Shown here: one piece after another, positions 50,665 to 59,369 of the stretch
Numbering within the stretch: the stretch's first letter is position 1
How the letters are laid out: each line of letters starts with the position of its first letter
Assembly: GCA_002742885.1 (NCBI GenBank)
Contig: PDOO01000032.1
Location: 16,508 to 80,507 of the forward strand
Reading direction: 5' to 3'
Source of the DNA: Candidatus Cloacimonadota bacterium
Lineage (GTDB): Bacteria > Cloacimonadota > Cloacimonadia > Cloacimonadales > GCA-2742885
Length of the DNA stretch: 64,000 bases
Translations under genes and position numbers: made by a program
The notes under the pieces: model-generated
Told to the model about the DNA's origin: nothing
The model's input: only the letters and a program-made list of their open reading frames with translations
The model's database searches: none

Positions 50665-51276
50665 TTAAAATATTTGTTTCTCTATCCGATTAATTACTTT
50701 TTCAACACCTTGTTTCTTTAACGAAGAGAACGGAATAATTGTTTCATCCGTTAATCCTAAACCTTCTTTAAGCCCGTTTAGAGCTTTCGGTATTTTTCCC
50801 TTGGCAATCTTATCGGATTTGGTGGCAATTACCGTAAAAGGCAAGTTGAGTTTTTTCAGCATTTCAATCATTGATGCATCTTTGGGATCGGCTTTATGAC
50901 GTATATCGACCAATATAAAAACGTCTCTGATTTGAACTCTGTTTTGAAAATACAGATCCAGCATTTTTTGCCATGAATCGCGCTCGGACTTGGGAACTTT
51001 AGCATAACCGTATCCCGGCAAGTCCACCAAATTAAAAAAGCCGGACTCTTCGGAATCCGAAAATTTAACCCTTATTTTGAAAAAGTTAATTAATCTTGTC
51101 TTTCCCGGTTTTGAAGATATTTTGGCAATTAATTTTCTGTTTAAGACGGTGTTGATCATGGATGATTTGCCGACGTTTGATTTGCCGGCAAAAACAATGT
51201 CCGCCAAACCTTCTGTCGGATATTGATCGGGTTTTACTGCGCTTTTAACAAATTCGGATTCGACTATTCTTATCAT
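50665..51276 (-). CDS. engB: Ribosome biogenesis GTP-binding protein EngB/YsxC
   Basis: About 203 residues of a TRAFAC GTPase assisting 50S assembly. G1 is AGKSNVGKSS, G3 is DLPGYGYA with the downstream KVPK, and G4 is TKSDK. The ATG at 51276 is preferred over a TTG five codons upstream because of a better-spaced GGA. Confidence 0.93.
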   Translation of the reverse strand: MIRIVESEFVKSAVKPDQYPTEGLADIVFAGKSNVGKSSMINTVLNRKLIAKISSKPGKTRLINFFKIRVKFSDSEESGFFNLVDLPGYGYAKVPKSERDSWQKMLDLYFQNRVQIRDVFILVDIRHKADPKDASMIEMLKKLNLPFTVIATKSDKIAKGKIPKALNGLKEGLGLTDETIIPFSSLKKQGVEKVINRIEKQIF

Positions 51277-51678
51277 TTCTTTATTTTCCAAGGTTTATTT
51301 TTTTTTATTTAATATCTTCCCGTAACAGAATTTTGATAATTTTGCACAAATAAGGATAAAGTGAAATTATGTCAAAGAAAAATTCAATGCGAATCGAAAA
51401 AACAACAATCCGGCGATGATAAAACAAAAAAGGTAAATGAATTAATTGCAAAAACGTTTGATTCCGGAATCGGAGCTTTATTTTTCATCAGTTTAAAGGA
51501 GGGAATAAAAACACGCTCATCTAATGTTTATCTTCAATTAAATCAAAATATTATCTGTCTCGTTATCTTTTTGTTCAATAAAAAGTTGACTTTGATAATG
51601 GCGCAAAAATTTTCAGTTTCGCTCTGAGGAACAGGTTATTGTTTGCGAGCAGAAAAATAAAATAAAAAACGAGGAAGA
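51277..51678. other. Intergenic region between divergent engB and yitT
   Basis: About 400 bases of AT-rich DNA. An 88-codon plus-strand frame from a GTG at 51361 has no ribosome site and no protein-like pattern. Promoters for both divergent genes must lie here; a TTGACT near 51587 is a weak -35 for the right-hand gene. Confidence 0.4.
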
Positions 51679-52611
51679 ATGACGGATATAATTTTAAAAC
51701 AGAAAAAACATGTTTTACCGTGGATCATGATTACTTTCGGTTGCATGCTTTCCGCTTTTGCTTATACGGTATTCGTTACTCCGATGAACTTTTACGAGGG
51801 CGGCGTTATCGGTATAGCTTATTTAATGAAATATATTTTCGGATTACCGCTAGGCACCGTAAATATGATCATAACTTTTGTTATTTTTATCATCGGAACC
51901 AAACTTTTGGGCAAAGGATTCGGGATAAGATCTATTTACGCCGTGGCAATTTTCGGCGCTATGTTAGACGGATTTCAATATCTTCATGATACGTATTTCC
52001 CCGAATTAATTTCTCATAATCCTCTTCTTAATTCATTTTACGGCGGCATATTAATCGGAATCGGCATGGGATTGGTCTTTTTTCACGGAGCTTGCACCGG
52101 CGGTTCTGACGCTTTTGCTCAAATTATGCGTTGGATTAAAAGAATCCCGATAGGCAAAACTCTCATTACGGTTGATATAACAGTTCTTTCTCTTGCTACG
52201 ATTTGGGCATACAAAAGTACCGGGATGAAAGGGCTTGAAACGATTATGTATTCCTTTGTTTTTATTTTTATTCAGATAAAAACCGTGGATATAGTTTTGA
52301 ACGGATTTAATGCCAGTCAGCGAATTATGATTACTACGGACAGACCTGAAGAACTGAAAGAAGCCATTTTTAAAAATTTGCAAAGAGGAATTACTTCTTT
52401 TGCCGGCGTCGGAGGTTATACGGGAGTTGAACGGGTTGTTCTTACCACGGTAATGCCCAAGAAAAATATTCCTGCTCTTGTTCGGCTGGTTTCCCGGATA
52501 GACGACAAAGCTTTTATTGTCGTTCAGGATGTTCATCAGGTTTACGGAGAGGGTTTTGAACATCTTCCCAAGGAAGGAGTTACCCCTAATATGAAAGTTA
52601 TTCAAGATTAG
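51679..52611 (+). CDS. YitT-family membrane protein (DUF161/DUF2179)
   Basis: 310 residues: five to six membrane helices (~15-200) with the glycine-rich TPMNFYEGGVIGIAYLMKY and GILIGIGMGLVFFHGACTGGSDA repeats of DUF161, then a cytoplasmic DUF2179 domain (~220-300, GGYTGVERVVLTTVM). It is widespread in bacteria, and its transport function is unassigned. GAGG precedes the ATG. Confidence 0.9.
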   Translation: MTDIILKQKKHVLPWIMITFGCMLSAFAYTVFVTPMNFYEGGVIGIAYLMKYIFGLPLGTVNMIITFVIFIIGTKLLGKGFGIRSIYAVAIFGAMLDGFQYLHDTYFPELISHNPLLNSFYGGILIGIGMGLVFFHGACTGGSDAFAQIMRWIKRIPIGKTLITVDITVLSLATIWAYKSTGMKGLETIMYSFVFIFIQIKTVDIVLNGFNASQRIMITTDRPEELKEAIFKNLQRGITSFAGVGGYTGVERVVLTTVMPKKNIPALVRLVSRIDDKAFIVVQDVHQVYGEGFEHLPKEGVTPNMKVIQD

Positions 52612-52616
52612 ATTTC

Positions 52617-52644
52617 AAGCCCTTTCAGCTCTGGGCTTTTTTTG
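52617..52644 (+). terminator. Terminator of the yitT gene
   Basis: Stem AAGCCC/GGGCTT followed by seven T residues. Confidence 0.82.
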
Positions 52645-52725
52645 TTTTTATTAAAATACAATACCCTTCTCATGCTCAAATATTGTGTCTCCTTTCATGA
52701 TGTTTCATCGTCGTTTAATTTAAAT

Positions 52726-52753
52726 TTGACATTCCCCGGAAACCGTATATACT
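52726..52753 (+). promoter_or_regulatory. Promoter of the DUF2249/CMD-like gene
   Basis: TTGACA (52726-52731), 16-nt spacer, TATACT (52748-52753). The start codon is 37 nt further on. Confidence 0.62.
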
Positions 52754-52790
52754 CATTTATAATAAAAAATAATTGCAGAAAGGAGAAAAA

Positions 52791-53489
52791 ATGAAAGATT
52801 GGTTAAACAAAAAATCTGATTTTGATATTAAAGATGTCAGGGAATTAAAAGGAAATTTTTTACCTTCTATTCTTCAAAAAGCAAAATCTTTGGAAGTAGG
52901 GCAGGGTATTTGCATTGTTCAAAGTTTTGAACCGCTTCCTTTATATTCTTTGATGACGGAATTGGGCTATGAAAACGATACCGAAAAAATAAACGATGCC
53001 GAATACAGAGCTTATTTTTACAGGATCAAAAAAGACGAATCAACCGAAAAACAGGATATGCCTTTTAAACCGACGGCTATCGTAAATTTTAATGCCGTAG
53101 ATCCTGCTTTGGCAAATAATGTTGTTAATTTTTGGAATTATATTTGGGGCAAAGAAGATCATGTTCTCGATATGAAAACAAGACTCTTTCTTTCTCTCGT
53201 CAACGGTGTCGGAGCCGGCAGAATGAGACAAGCCGTAAGAGAATTTATCAAAGCCTACTCCATCGGAGCCGAAACAAAAGAATTTGACGAAATATTTGCT
53301 ATGCTTGTCTGGAATCAGGGAGTCGGATATTTTGCTTCGGAAATAGGACCGTCGGCTTTATTTGCCGCCTATAAACTTGTGAAAAATCTGGAAAATCAAG
53401 GTAAAGACAGAGAATTTATTTTGGAAAAACTTGTCGAACAATTCGGAGAAAAAAATCCTGAAGTAAATACTTTTTTCCAAAAGAAATAA
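52791..53489 (+). CDS. DUF2249 domain fused to a carboxymuconolactone-decarboxylase-like helical domain
   Basis: 232 residues. The N-terminal ~75 residues read as DUF2249 (FDIKDVRELKG, then QSFEPLPLYSLMTELGY), a TusA-like small alpha/beta domain found with sulfur, nitrogen-oxide and haem proteins. The C-terminal half (~115-220) has a carboxymuconolactone-decarboxylase-type helical pattern (DMKTRLFLSLVNGVGAG, EFDEIFAMLVWNQGVGYF) but lacks the CxxC redox pair of AhpD. AAAGGAG precedes the ATG at 52791. The function of the combination is unknown. Confidence 0.72.
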   Translation: MKDWLNKKSDFDIKDVRELKGNFLPSILQKAKSLEVGQGICIVQSFEPLPLYSLMTELGYENDTEKINDAEYRAYFYRIKKDESTEKQDMPFKPTAIVNFNAVDPALANNVVNFWNYIWGKEDHVLDMKTRLFLSLVNGVGAGRMRQAVREFIKAYSIGAETKEFDEIFAMLVWNQGVGYFASEIGPSALFAAYKLVKNLENQGKDREFILEKLVEQFGEKNPEVNTFFQKK

Positions 53490-53529
53490 TTATCTGTAAA
53501 TCTCATTTTAAACTTTAACTTCAGAACTG

Positions 53530-53564
53530 CGGCGATTGATTTTATATTAATCGCCGATTTTTTT
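53530..53564 (+). terminator. Terminator after the DUF2249/CMD-like gene
   Basis: Perfect 8-bp stem CGGCGATT/AATCGCCG with an 11-nt loop, then A and seven T residues. Confidence 0.9.
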
Positions 53565-53723
53565 GTTTTTAATTACATTTAACACACCCTGCCGTCTATT
53601 AAATTTCCTTGACTCGAAAATCAACTTTCTGTTTCTGTTGCATTATCTCAGCTTGATTAACGGAGACTTTTTTCATAAAATTAATAAAAAGCTTTAATAA
53701 TGCGACGGAATCGGGAGAATAAG

Positions 53724-54221
53724 ATGAAAAGCAGCGTAAAAATAAGAGCAATAAAGGAAAATGATTTAGAGACAATTTACAATTGGAACAGTCCGGATTC
53801 GCGAGGATGCTTTCAGGAATTTACTTTTGAATCTTTTAAACGATTGGAATCGGAATATCAAGAAAACGGATTTATTGCGGATAAATTTAAAATACTTATT
53901 TTTGAGGATGATAAAAATCCTCTCGGGCTTATTTATATAAGCGTTCTCAGACCGGGTATATTTCGGCTCGGGCTTGTTGTCTGTGAAGAAAGTTACAGAG
54001 AAAAAGGAATCGGTACAAAGGTATGCGGAATGATTACAGAACATTTATTTGCCAATTATCCGTGCGTCCGCATTGAAGCCGATACCGATATTGATAATAT
54101 TCCGGCTCAAAAAGTTTTGGAAAAATCGGGTTTTGAAAAAGAAGGCGTTTTAAGGAAATACAGATTTCATGGAGGAAAATGGAGAGACTCACTGATTTAC
54201 GGCATAATCAGAAATATTTAA
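53724..54221 (+). CDS. GNAT-family N-acetyltransferase (RimJ/RimL-like)
   Basis: About 165 residues with a GNAT fold: IRAIKENDLETIYNW at the start, the acetyl-CoA loop EESYREKGIGTKVC (an RxxGxG/A variant), and the RimL-like ending NIPAQKVLEKSGFEKEGVLRKY. Likely acetylates a protein N-terminus or a small amine. The ATG at 53724 has GGGAG 6 nt upstream and is preferred to the upstream ATG at 53700. Confidence 0.88.
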   Translation: MKSSVKIRAIKENDLETIYNWNSPDSRGCFQEFTFESFKRLESEYQENGFIADKFKILIFEDDKNPLGLIYISVLRPGIFRLGLVVCEESYREKGIGTKVCGMITEHLFANYPCVRIEADTDIDNIPAQKVLEKSGFEKEGVLRKYRFHGGKWRDSLIYGIIRNI

Positions 54222-54445
54222 CGTCAGAGGCGAGAAAATCAGGAGCCTTAAACCTCATAGCTTCTCCGGTAATTGCGAAAACAGTGTTCTTGGGGACGGG
54301 AAAGATGAACTTATGCGGTTTTATTTTCTGCCGCGCTTTTTTCTTGTTTTCGGCATATCGAGGCTCTTTTCTTTAATGTTAAGTATAATGGCAGAATTTT
54401 CGTCTTTTGCCTTAATGATATATATTTTTATAAAGGAATTTTAAT

Positions 54446-55159
54446 ATGAAAATTATCTTTTCGCCCGCAAAAGAGCTTAATCTTGCAGCTCCCGTCAAAA
54501 AAGATCGGAGTATATCGGAGCATACGGAAAAAATAATTTCTGTACTTAAAAGTTTTAGTCCGGAAGAGTTGCGTAAGTGTTTAAAGATAAGTCCCGCTCT
54601 TTTGAGAGAAAATATAAAGTACATTAAAAATTTTGACAATCCTGTTTCATATCATGCAATAGATTTGTATAACGGACTTGCGTATCGTAATCTTTGTGTT
54701 GTTGATTTTTCTGAGACAGAGAGAGCTTATTTAATTGATCATTTGATTTTGCTTTCCGCTTTATACGGTCCGATTCAAGCTGACAGTCTTATAAAACCTT
54801 ATCGTCTTGATTTTCATTCACAACTCAAAATAGACGGGAAAAGTTTGAAAAGCTTTTGGAAAATGCCGTATAATAATTATTTCAAGAAAGGAGAAACAAT
54901 CATTAATCTTGCTTCAGACGAGTTTTCCGGATTGTTTGACCGGTCTCGCTTTAATTGGATTGACATTGCATTTTTTGAAAGGAAAAACGGCGAATTAAAA
55001 AAACATTCTTCTGTTTCAAAAAAAGCTCGCGGTTTAATGCTTCGTTTTATGGCAAAAAATAAGATTACAAATATTGATGAAATAAGAAGTTTTGACACAG
55101 ACGGCTATTTTTGCGATAACTCTCTCTCAAACGAAAAATCTCAGGTTTTTATTCGCTGA
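54446..55159 (+). CDS. yaaA: Peroxide stress protein YaaA (DUF328)
   Basis: 237 residues beginning MKIIFSPAKELN, the YaaA hallmark, with YNGLAYRNL, LSALYGPIQADSLIKPYRLD and INLASDEFS. In E. coli YaaA limits free iron during peroxide stress and is OxyR-controlled. I see no Per box upstream here, although a PerR system lies at 14998-15453. AAAGGA precedes the ATG. Confidence 0.93.
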   Translation: MKIIFSPAKELNLAAPVKKDRSISEHTEKIISVLKSFSPEELRKCLKISPALLRENIKYIKNFDNPVSYHAIDLYNGLAYRNLCVVDFSETERAYLIDHLILLSALYGPIQADSLIKPYRLDFHSQLKIDGKSLKSFWKMPYNNYFKKGETIINLASDEFSGLFDRSRFNWIDIAFFERKNGELKKHSSVSKKARGLMLRFMAKNKITNIDEIRSFDTDGYFCDNSLSNEKSQVFIR

Positions 55160-55224
55160 CGATTATCTTTGCAAAATTAATTTTTCTGACGATTATTTTC
55201 CTCTTAACACGGGATACGAGCAAT

Positions 55225-55263
55225 AAAAAAACTTCCCTCAAATTAAATTAAGGGAAGCTTTTT
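55225..55263. terminator. Bidirectional terminator between yaaA and the dehydrogenase gene
   Basis: Stem CTTCCCT/AGGGAAG flanked by A-run and T-run, between convergent genes. Confidence 0.85.
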
Positions 55264-55296
55264 ATTGAATTAAATGTCTGTTATATTGAGTTTATT

Positions 55297-56370
55297 CTAA
55301 ATATATTCTTCAATGCTTTTAACTAAGTAAACATTGTTCGGCATTTTGTCGGTGGTAATGTAACCCGGCTCGCTTTTGATTAAGGCAGGAATGCGACCTA
55401 CGAGGTTAGCGCAAGTCAGTTCGACGGTTGCCGGTCTGTCAACATTTATGGTTGTGGTCGGTTCTCCGTAGAAAGTCCAGTCATTTCTGTCGAAATCTTC
55501 GGGAGAATAAACATTGCCGATACATTCTGTTTCGATAGTGATACCTTCTTTTGTTTCGGTAGTTACTATTGCCGACATTCCTGTAGGTTCTCCGGCTTTG
55601 ATGGTCATGCCCAATGTAGAACTTTCCAGATCTTTGTCGCAAATAATCGGTACGCATTTTTGGATTTGCGAAACAGGAGTAAGTCCCATTCTCTCGCAAA
55701 GCCAGCCGTTTTGATTCCACATATAACTCGGAACATATTCTCCGCTTTCTACAAGTTTCTTTTGCTCTTCCGAACTGCAATCGTTGTAACAACCGATTTG
55801 TTTATCGAATTCTTCTTTGCTTAAGCCTGCGCCGTGACCTTCGGCTAAGGCTATTCCGTAATCTTCGACATTGTAGCTGCTTACGCCTTTAATTTTTGTA
55901 ATATTATGCATTGAACCGGCAATAACATCAACTAAAACGCCCCAATACATATCGGGATATCCGCTTCCCGCTAACGTGATTCCGTTCTTCTTGGCAAGTT
56001 CGTCCAATTCTTTGCACAATTCAGGATTTGAGTTCCAAGGGTACAGAGATTCTTCGCAAGTTGAAATTGCGTTTACTCCGCACAAAGCGCAAGTTTTAAA
56101 CGCTTCTTTAATGTCTTCCAAAGTACTCATTGTCGCAACTATGCAAACATCCGGTTTTTCGGCTTTCAAAATTTCTTCGGCATCTTTGACGTCACTGATT
56201 GCGGTTCCCATTTTTCCAGTTTCGCAATATTCGCCGATGTCCATTCCGATGACTTCCGGATTTTTATCAAATGCAGCAATAACATCTGCGCCTTTTTCAA
56301 GTAAGTAGCGAATAAGATATTTACCCATTTTACCGCAACCGTATTGTACGGCTTTTAGTTTTCTTTTCAT
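55297..56370 (-). CDS. 2,4-diaminopentanoate dehydrogenase-like NAD(P)-dependent oxidoreductase
   Basis: 357 residues. It has an N-terminal Rossmann fold (QYGCGKMGKYLIRYLLEKG) like dihydrodipicolinate reductase, a central segment with INAISTCEESLYPW and AGSGYPDMYWGVLVD, and a C-terminal domain of the type seen in 2,4-diaminopentanoate dehydrogenase (Ord), an ornithine-fermentation enzyme. The other ornithine-pathway genes are not nearby, so the substrate is uncertain. A strong promoter lies directly upstream and a shared terminator downstream, so it is monocistronic. Confidence 0.78.
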   Translation of the reverse strand: MKRKLKAVQYGCGKMGKYLIRYLLEKGADVIAAFDKNPEVIGMDIGEYCETGKMGTAISDVKDAEEILKAEKPDVCIVATMSTLEDIKEAFKTCALCGVNAISTCEESLYPWNSNPELCKELDELAKKNGITLAGSGYPDMYWGVLVDVIAGSMHNITKIKGVSSYNVEDYGIALAEGHGAGLSKEEFDKQIGCYNDCSSEEQKKLVESGEYVPSYMWNQNGWLCERMGLTPVSQIQKCVPIICDKDLESSTLGMTIKAGEPTGMSAIVTTETKEGITIETECIGNVYSPEDFDRNDWTFYGEPTTTINVDRPATVELTCANLVGRIPALIKSEPGYITTDKMPNNVYLVKSIEEYI

Positions 56371-56403
56371 AATGCCTCCGTAAAAACTTAATGTGATTAG
56401 GGT

Positions 56404-56432
56404 AAACTAACTTGCTCAGGATAATATGTCAA
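56404..56432 (-). promoter_or_regulatory. Promoter of the dehydrogenase gene
   Basis: On the minus strand TTGACA (56432-56427), 17-nt spacer, TAGTTT (56409-56404). The start codon is at 56370, with CGGAGG upstream. Confidence 0.6.
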
Positions 56433-56641
56433 GCTTTTTTATTTGTATTTTCTCGAGATGCAGGGCAGTATGTCTGCATTGCTTGCATATTCTTATAATT
56501 ATTCCGGACAATACCGTTTTTATTTATTTGATATTTTTTAAAGTAATGCGAAATAGTAAGTTAGTCTGTTATTACTATCCTCTGTAACTGATTCCCCTTG
56601 AAGAATTTTTTAAAAAAAACTTGACGCCTTTTTTACATAAA
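56433..56641. other. Intergenic region between divergent dehydrogenase and LolA-like genes
   Basis: AT-rich, with no gene. It holds a short inverted repeat ATGCAG/CTGCAT (56458-56479) and a plus-strand TTGACG (56621-56626) that may be the -35 of the RND operon. Confidence 0.4.
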
Positions 56642-56656
56642 AAGAACATTGTTCTT
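56642..56656. promoter_or_regulatory. Perfect palindrome upstream of the RND operon (candidate operator)
   Basis: AAGAACATTGTTCTT is a 15-bp perfect inverted repeat (7-bp arms around T56649), 60 nt before the first start codon and just after a TTGACG. The spacing suits a dimeric repressor overlapping the promoter. Confidence 0.6.
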
Positions 56657-56715
56657 ATATAAGGAACGTTTTTATTTTTTATTCGTTTATGAATGTTGAT
56701 AAAAGGAGATTTAAA

Positions 56716-57492
56716 ATGAAAAAATTATTTTTACTCATTATTGCGTCATTGCTTTCTTTTTCATTGACGGGAGCAGAAGAGATGTCGGCGCGTCAGGCGA
56801 TGGATCTTGTCGATAACAGAGACGAAGGAAAAACAAGTCAATCAGAAATTGAGATGATTTTGGTTAACAAAAGAGGTAAAAAACGAGTCAGACAAATCAA
56901 AAGTTTTACGGAAAATTACGGAAAGGATTCTAAAAGCGTTATGTTTTTTGAAAAACCGGCGGATGTGAAAGGAACGGCTTTTTTGGCTTGGGAATATGAC
57001 GACATTTCCAAAGAGGACGCAAAATGGCTTTATTTGCCGGCATTAAGAAAAGTCAGACGAATCAGCGGTTCTTCGGAAGACGATTATTTCATGGGTTCCG
57101 ATTTTACTTACGACGACATGGGAGACCGCAATATTGACGAAGATACTTACGAGTTCGTTGAAAGGAGCAAAATTGAGAACGGACACGATTGCAGAGTGAT
57201 AAAAGCAACTCCGACAGAACAGAAAGTAAGCGGAACGTATAAGATTTTGACGATCAGAAAAGACAATAATGTTGTCATTAAGGTTGATTATTACAAAAAG
57301 GAAAAGTTGGTTAAAACGCTTACCGTAAATTCGATTAAGAAAATTTCGGGCATTTGGATTGCCGAGCAGATGATTATGGATAATTACGAAAAGAAACATA
57401 AAACAATCATCAATATGAGCGAAATTAAAATCAATGAACCGATCAAAAAGAGTCTTTTTGAGGTTTCAACTCTGTCAAGAGGAAGATTCTGA
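56716..57492 (+). CDS. LolA-like outer-membrane lipoprotein-sorting family protein
   Basis: About 258 residues with a signal peptide (~1-19) and a LolA/LppX-like half-barrel. Characteristic segments are GKTSQSEIEMILVNKRGK, KGTAFLAWEYDD, WLYLPALRKVRRISGSSEDDYFMGSDFTYDD and the strand-rich end. This family typically accompanies MMPL/RND exporters and probably shuttles a lipid across the periplasm. The ATG at 56716 has GGAG upstream. It overlaps the next gene (TGATG). Confidence 0.85.
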   Translation: MKKLFLLIIASLLSFSLTGAEEMSARQAMDLVDNRDEGKTSQSEIEMILVNKRGKKRVRQIKSFTENYGKDSKSVMFFEKPADVKGTAFLAWEYDDISKEDAKWLYLPALRKVRRISGSSEDDYFMGSDFTYDDMGDRNIDEDTYEFVERSKIENGHDCRVIKATPTEQKVSGTYKILTIRKDNNVVIKVDYYKKEKLVKTLTVNSIKKISGIWIAEQMIMDNYEKKHKTIINMSEIKINEPIKKSLFEVSTLSRGRF

Positions 57493-58652
57493 TGAAAATT
57501 TCGGCATTTTGGATTATTTTGCTTTTTGCAGGTTTCATTTACGGTATGGAATTTTCCGGTTTTGCCGACACTTATTTTTCTGCTTATACGGAAGGAAAGT
57601 TTGAAACTGCCGTTAATTATCAACGTATAAGAGGGAATTTTTACTCTGATTTCGATAACTCTTTTTTATTTGTGTCATTAAACGGAAAAATTGATAATAT
57701 ATCGGGCGAGAATAAGCTTAATTTTCATGAATTGTATTTGGATTATGCTGATAATTTTTTTAATATTCGTTTCGGCAAGCAATTAACGGTTTGGGGAAAT
57801 GCCGACGGCGTAAGAATTACGGACTTGGTCTGTCCGTCCGATCTCAATGAACTTACGGCTCAGGAATTTGATGATATCCGAAAGCCTTTGAATCTTGCTC
57901 GTTTAAAATCAAATTTGGGTTTTGCCGACTTGGAATTAATTTGGATTCCTCTTTACGAAGGAGACGAATTTCCGCGAAAATCAAATCCTTATAGATTTGA
58001 ATTTCCCGTGTCGGACAGCTTGATTGAAATGTATAAACCCGATAACAGCTTGGAAAACGGCGAAGTTGCCGGAAAACTTTCCTTTTTTTATTCTTATTTT
58101 GATTTTTCTTTCAGCTGGCTTAACGTATGGAACGATTTTCCCGTATTCATTATATCCGATAACGGCGCGGTTCCTTATTATTACAGAAGCAATATTGTCG
58201 GAGCGGAAATAAGCAAACCTGTCAAAAGCAGCGTCATTCGTCTGGAAACGGCAACTTTTTTTGACCATTATTTTAACGGATTTCAAGAAACTCCCAAACA
58301 CAAAACCAAAGCAATGCTGGGATGGGATTATTATCCCGGAAACACTTTGAATTTAAGTGTGCAATACATTAACGAAAAAATTTGGGATTACGAAGATTTT
58401 ATTGCCGAAAAAGAAGAAATGCGCACCGGTACTTTTAACATTAAAGTTATGTTATTTCGGGAAACTCTTCAGCTCGGAAACATGATTTATTATTCTTTTG
58501 ACGAAGAAGATCTTGTTAATAATTTCAGTGTTGATTATGCTTTTAACGATAATATCAGTTTTTTAACCGGATTCAATTATTTCAATGTAAATAATGGATC
58601 TGTTTTAAACAAAAAATCTCAAATTTGGGTTAAAAGCAAAGTTTCTTTTTAA
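57492..58652 (+). CDS. Outer-membrane porin-like beta-barrel (DUF1302-type)
   Basis: 386 residues: a signal peptide (~1-18) and long amphipathic strands, including LDYADNFFNIRFGKQLTVWGNADGVRI-type segments seen in DUF1302/alginate-porin-like proteins that accompany RND lipid exporters, ending in the aromatic strand VKSKVSF. Coupled to the LolA-like gene by a one-base overlap. Probably the outer-membrane component of the system. Confidence 0.72.
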   Translation: MKISAFWIILLFAGFIYGMEFSGFADTYFSAYTEGKFETAVNYQRIRGNFYSDFDNSFLFVSLNGKIDNISGENKLNFHELYLDYADNFFNIRFGKQLTVWGNADGVRITDLVCPSDLNELTAQEFDDIRKPLNLARLKSNLGFADLELIWIPLYEGDEFPRKSNPYRFEFPVSDSLIEMYKPDNSLENGEVAGKLSFFYSYFDFSFSWLNVWNDFPVFIISDNGAVPYYYRSNIVGAEISKPVKSSVIRLETATFFDHYFNGFQETPKHKTKAMLGWDYYPGNTLNLSVQYINEKIWDYEDFIAEKEEMRTGTFNIKVMLFRETLQLGNMIYYSFDEEDLVNNFSVDYAFNDNISFLTGFNYFNVNNGSVLNKKSQIWVKSKVSF

Positions 58653-58733
58653 ACGGGATTATTTTTATATCTCGGATTTTGAACTCAAAACTAAAACTGA
58701 ACATGAAATTGCAGTTGCCGGGGAGAAATAAAA

Positions 58734-59345
58734 ATGACCAAAGATAAAAAATTTTGGGATAAGTTGGCAAAATCGTACAATAAGCTGTTTGAAAATGATA
58801 AATCTTATCGAAAAATGTATGCTTTAATGAGAGAAAATCTGAATAAAAACATGAAAGTTTTGGAAATAGGAACGGCAAGCGGAATTACGGCAAGAGCGGT
58901 TTCCGATAAAGTAAAAGATGTGTCTGCCGTCGATTTTTCCGAAAAAATGATAGAAAAGGCGAAATCGATAACCGAAGAAAAAAATATTTCTTTTGCCGTC
59001 ATGGATGCCGCTGATTTGCACTATCCGGACAAATCTTTTGATGCGGTTATTATTGCCAATGTCTTGCATATTGTTGAAAAACCCGAGAATGTTCTTAAAG
59101 AAATAAAAAGAGTTTTAAAGGACGACGGCATGATGATTGCTCCTAATTTTATGTGGAAAGAGACGGGGTTTATCGGGAAGATCCAAAAATTCATCATGAT
59201 AAAGAGAGGCTTTCCTGTTTATTCGGAATGGAACAGCGAGGAATATACGGAATTTTTAAGGCAGAATTATTTTTCCTGTATCAAAAGAGAAACGATAAAA
59301 TGGAATTTTAATATCTGTTACGTCGAGTGCATGAAAATCAATTAA
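58734..59345 (+). CDS. Class I SAM-dependent methyltransferase
   Basis: 203 residues with the SAM-binding motif VLEIGTASGITARAV and the acidic ribose-binding SAVDFSEKM, followed by DAVIIANVLHIVEKPENVL, the Methyltransf_11 pattern. The C-terminal part contains FMWKETGFIGKIQKFIM, resembling lipid or quinone methyltransferases. GGAG precedes the ATG. It sits between the porin and RND genes, so a lipid substrate is plausible but unproven. Confidence 0.85.
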   Translation: MTKDKKFWDKLAKSYNKLFENDKSYRKMYALMRENLNKNMKVLEIGTASGITARAVSDKVKDVSAVDFSEKMIEKAKSITEEKNISFAVMDAADLHYPDKSFDAVIIANVLHIVEKPENVLKEIKRVLKDDGMMIAPNFMWKETGFIGKIQKFIMIKRGFPVYSEWNSEEYTEFLRQNYFSCIKRETIKWNFNICYVECMKIN

Positions 59346-59369
59346 AATTATCAGGTTTCGGAGGATAAA

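Noticed and set aside
51361-51627. 88-codon plus-strand frame between engB and yitT
   Set aside because: GTG start without a ribosome site, no domain, low-complexity Lys/Asn-rich beginning and hydrophobic end; looks like chance in AT-rich DNA.
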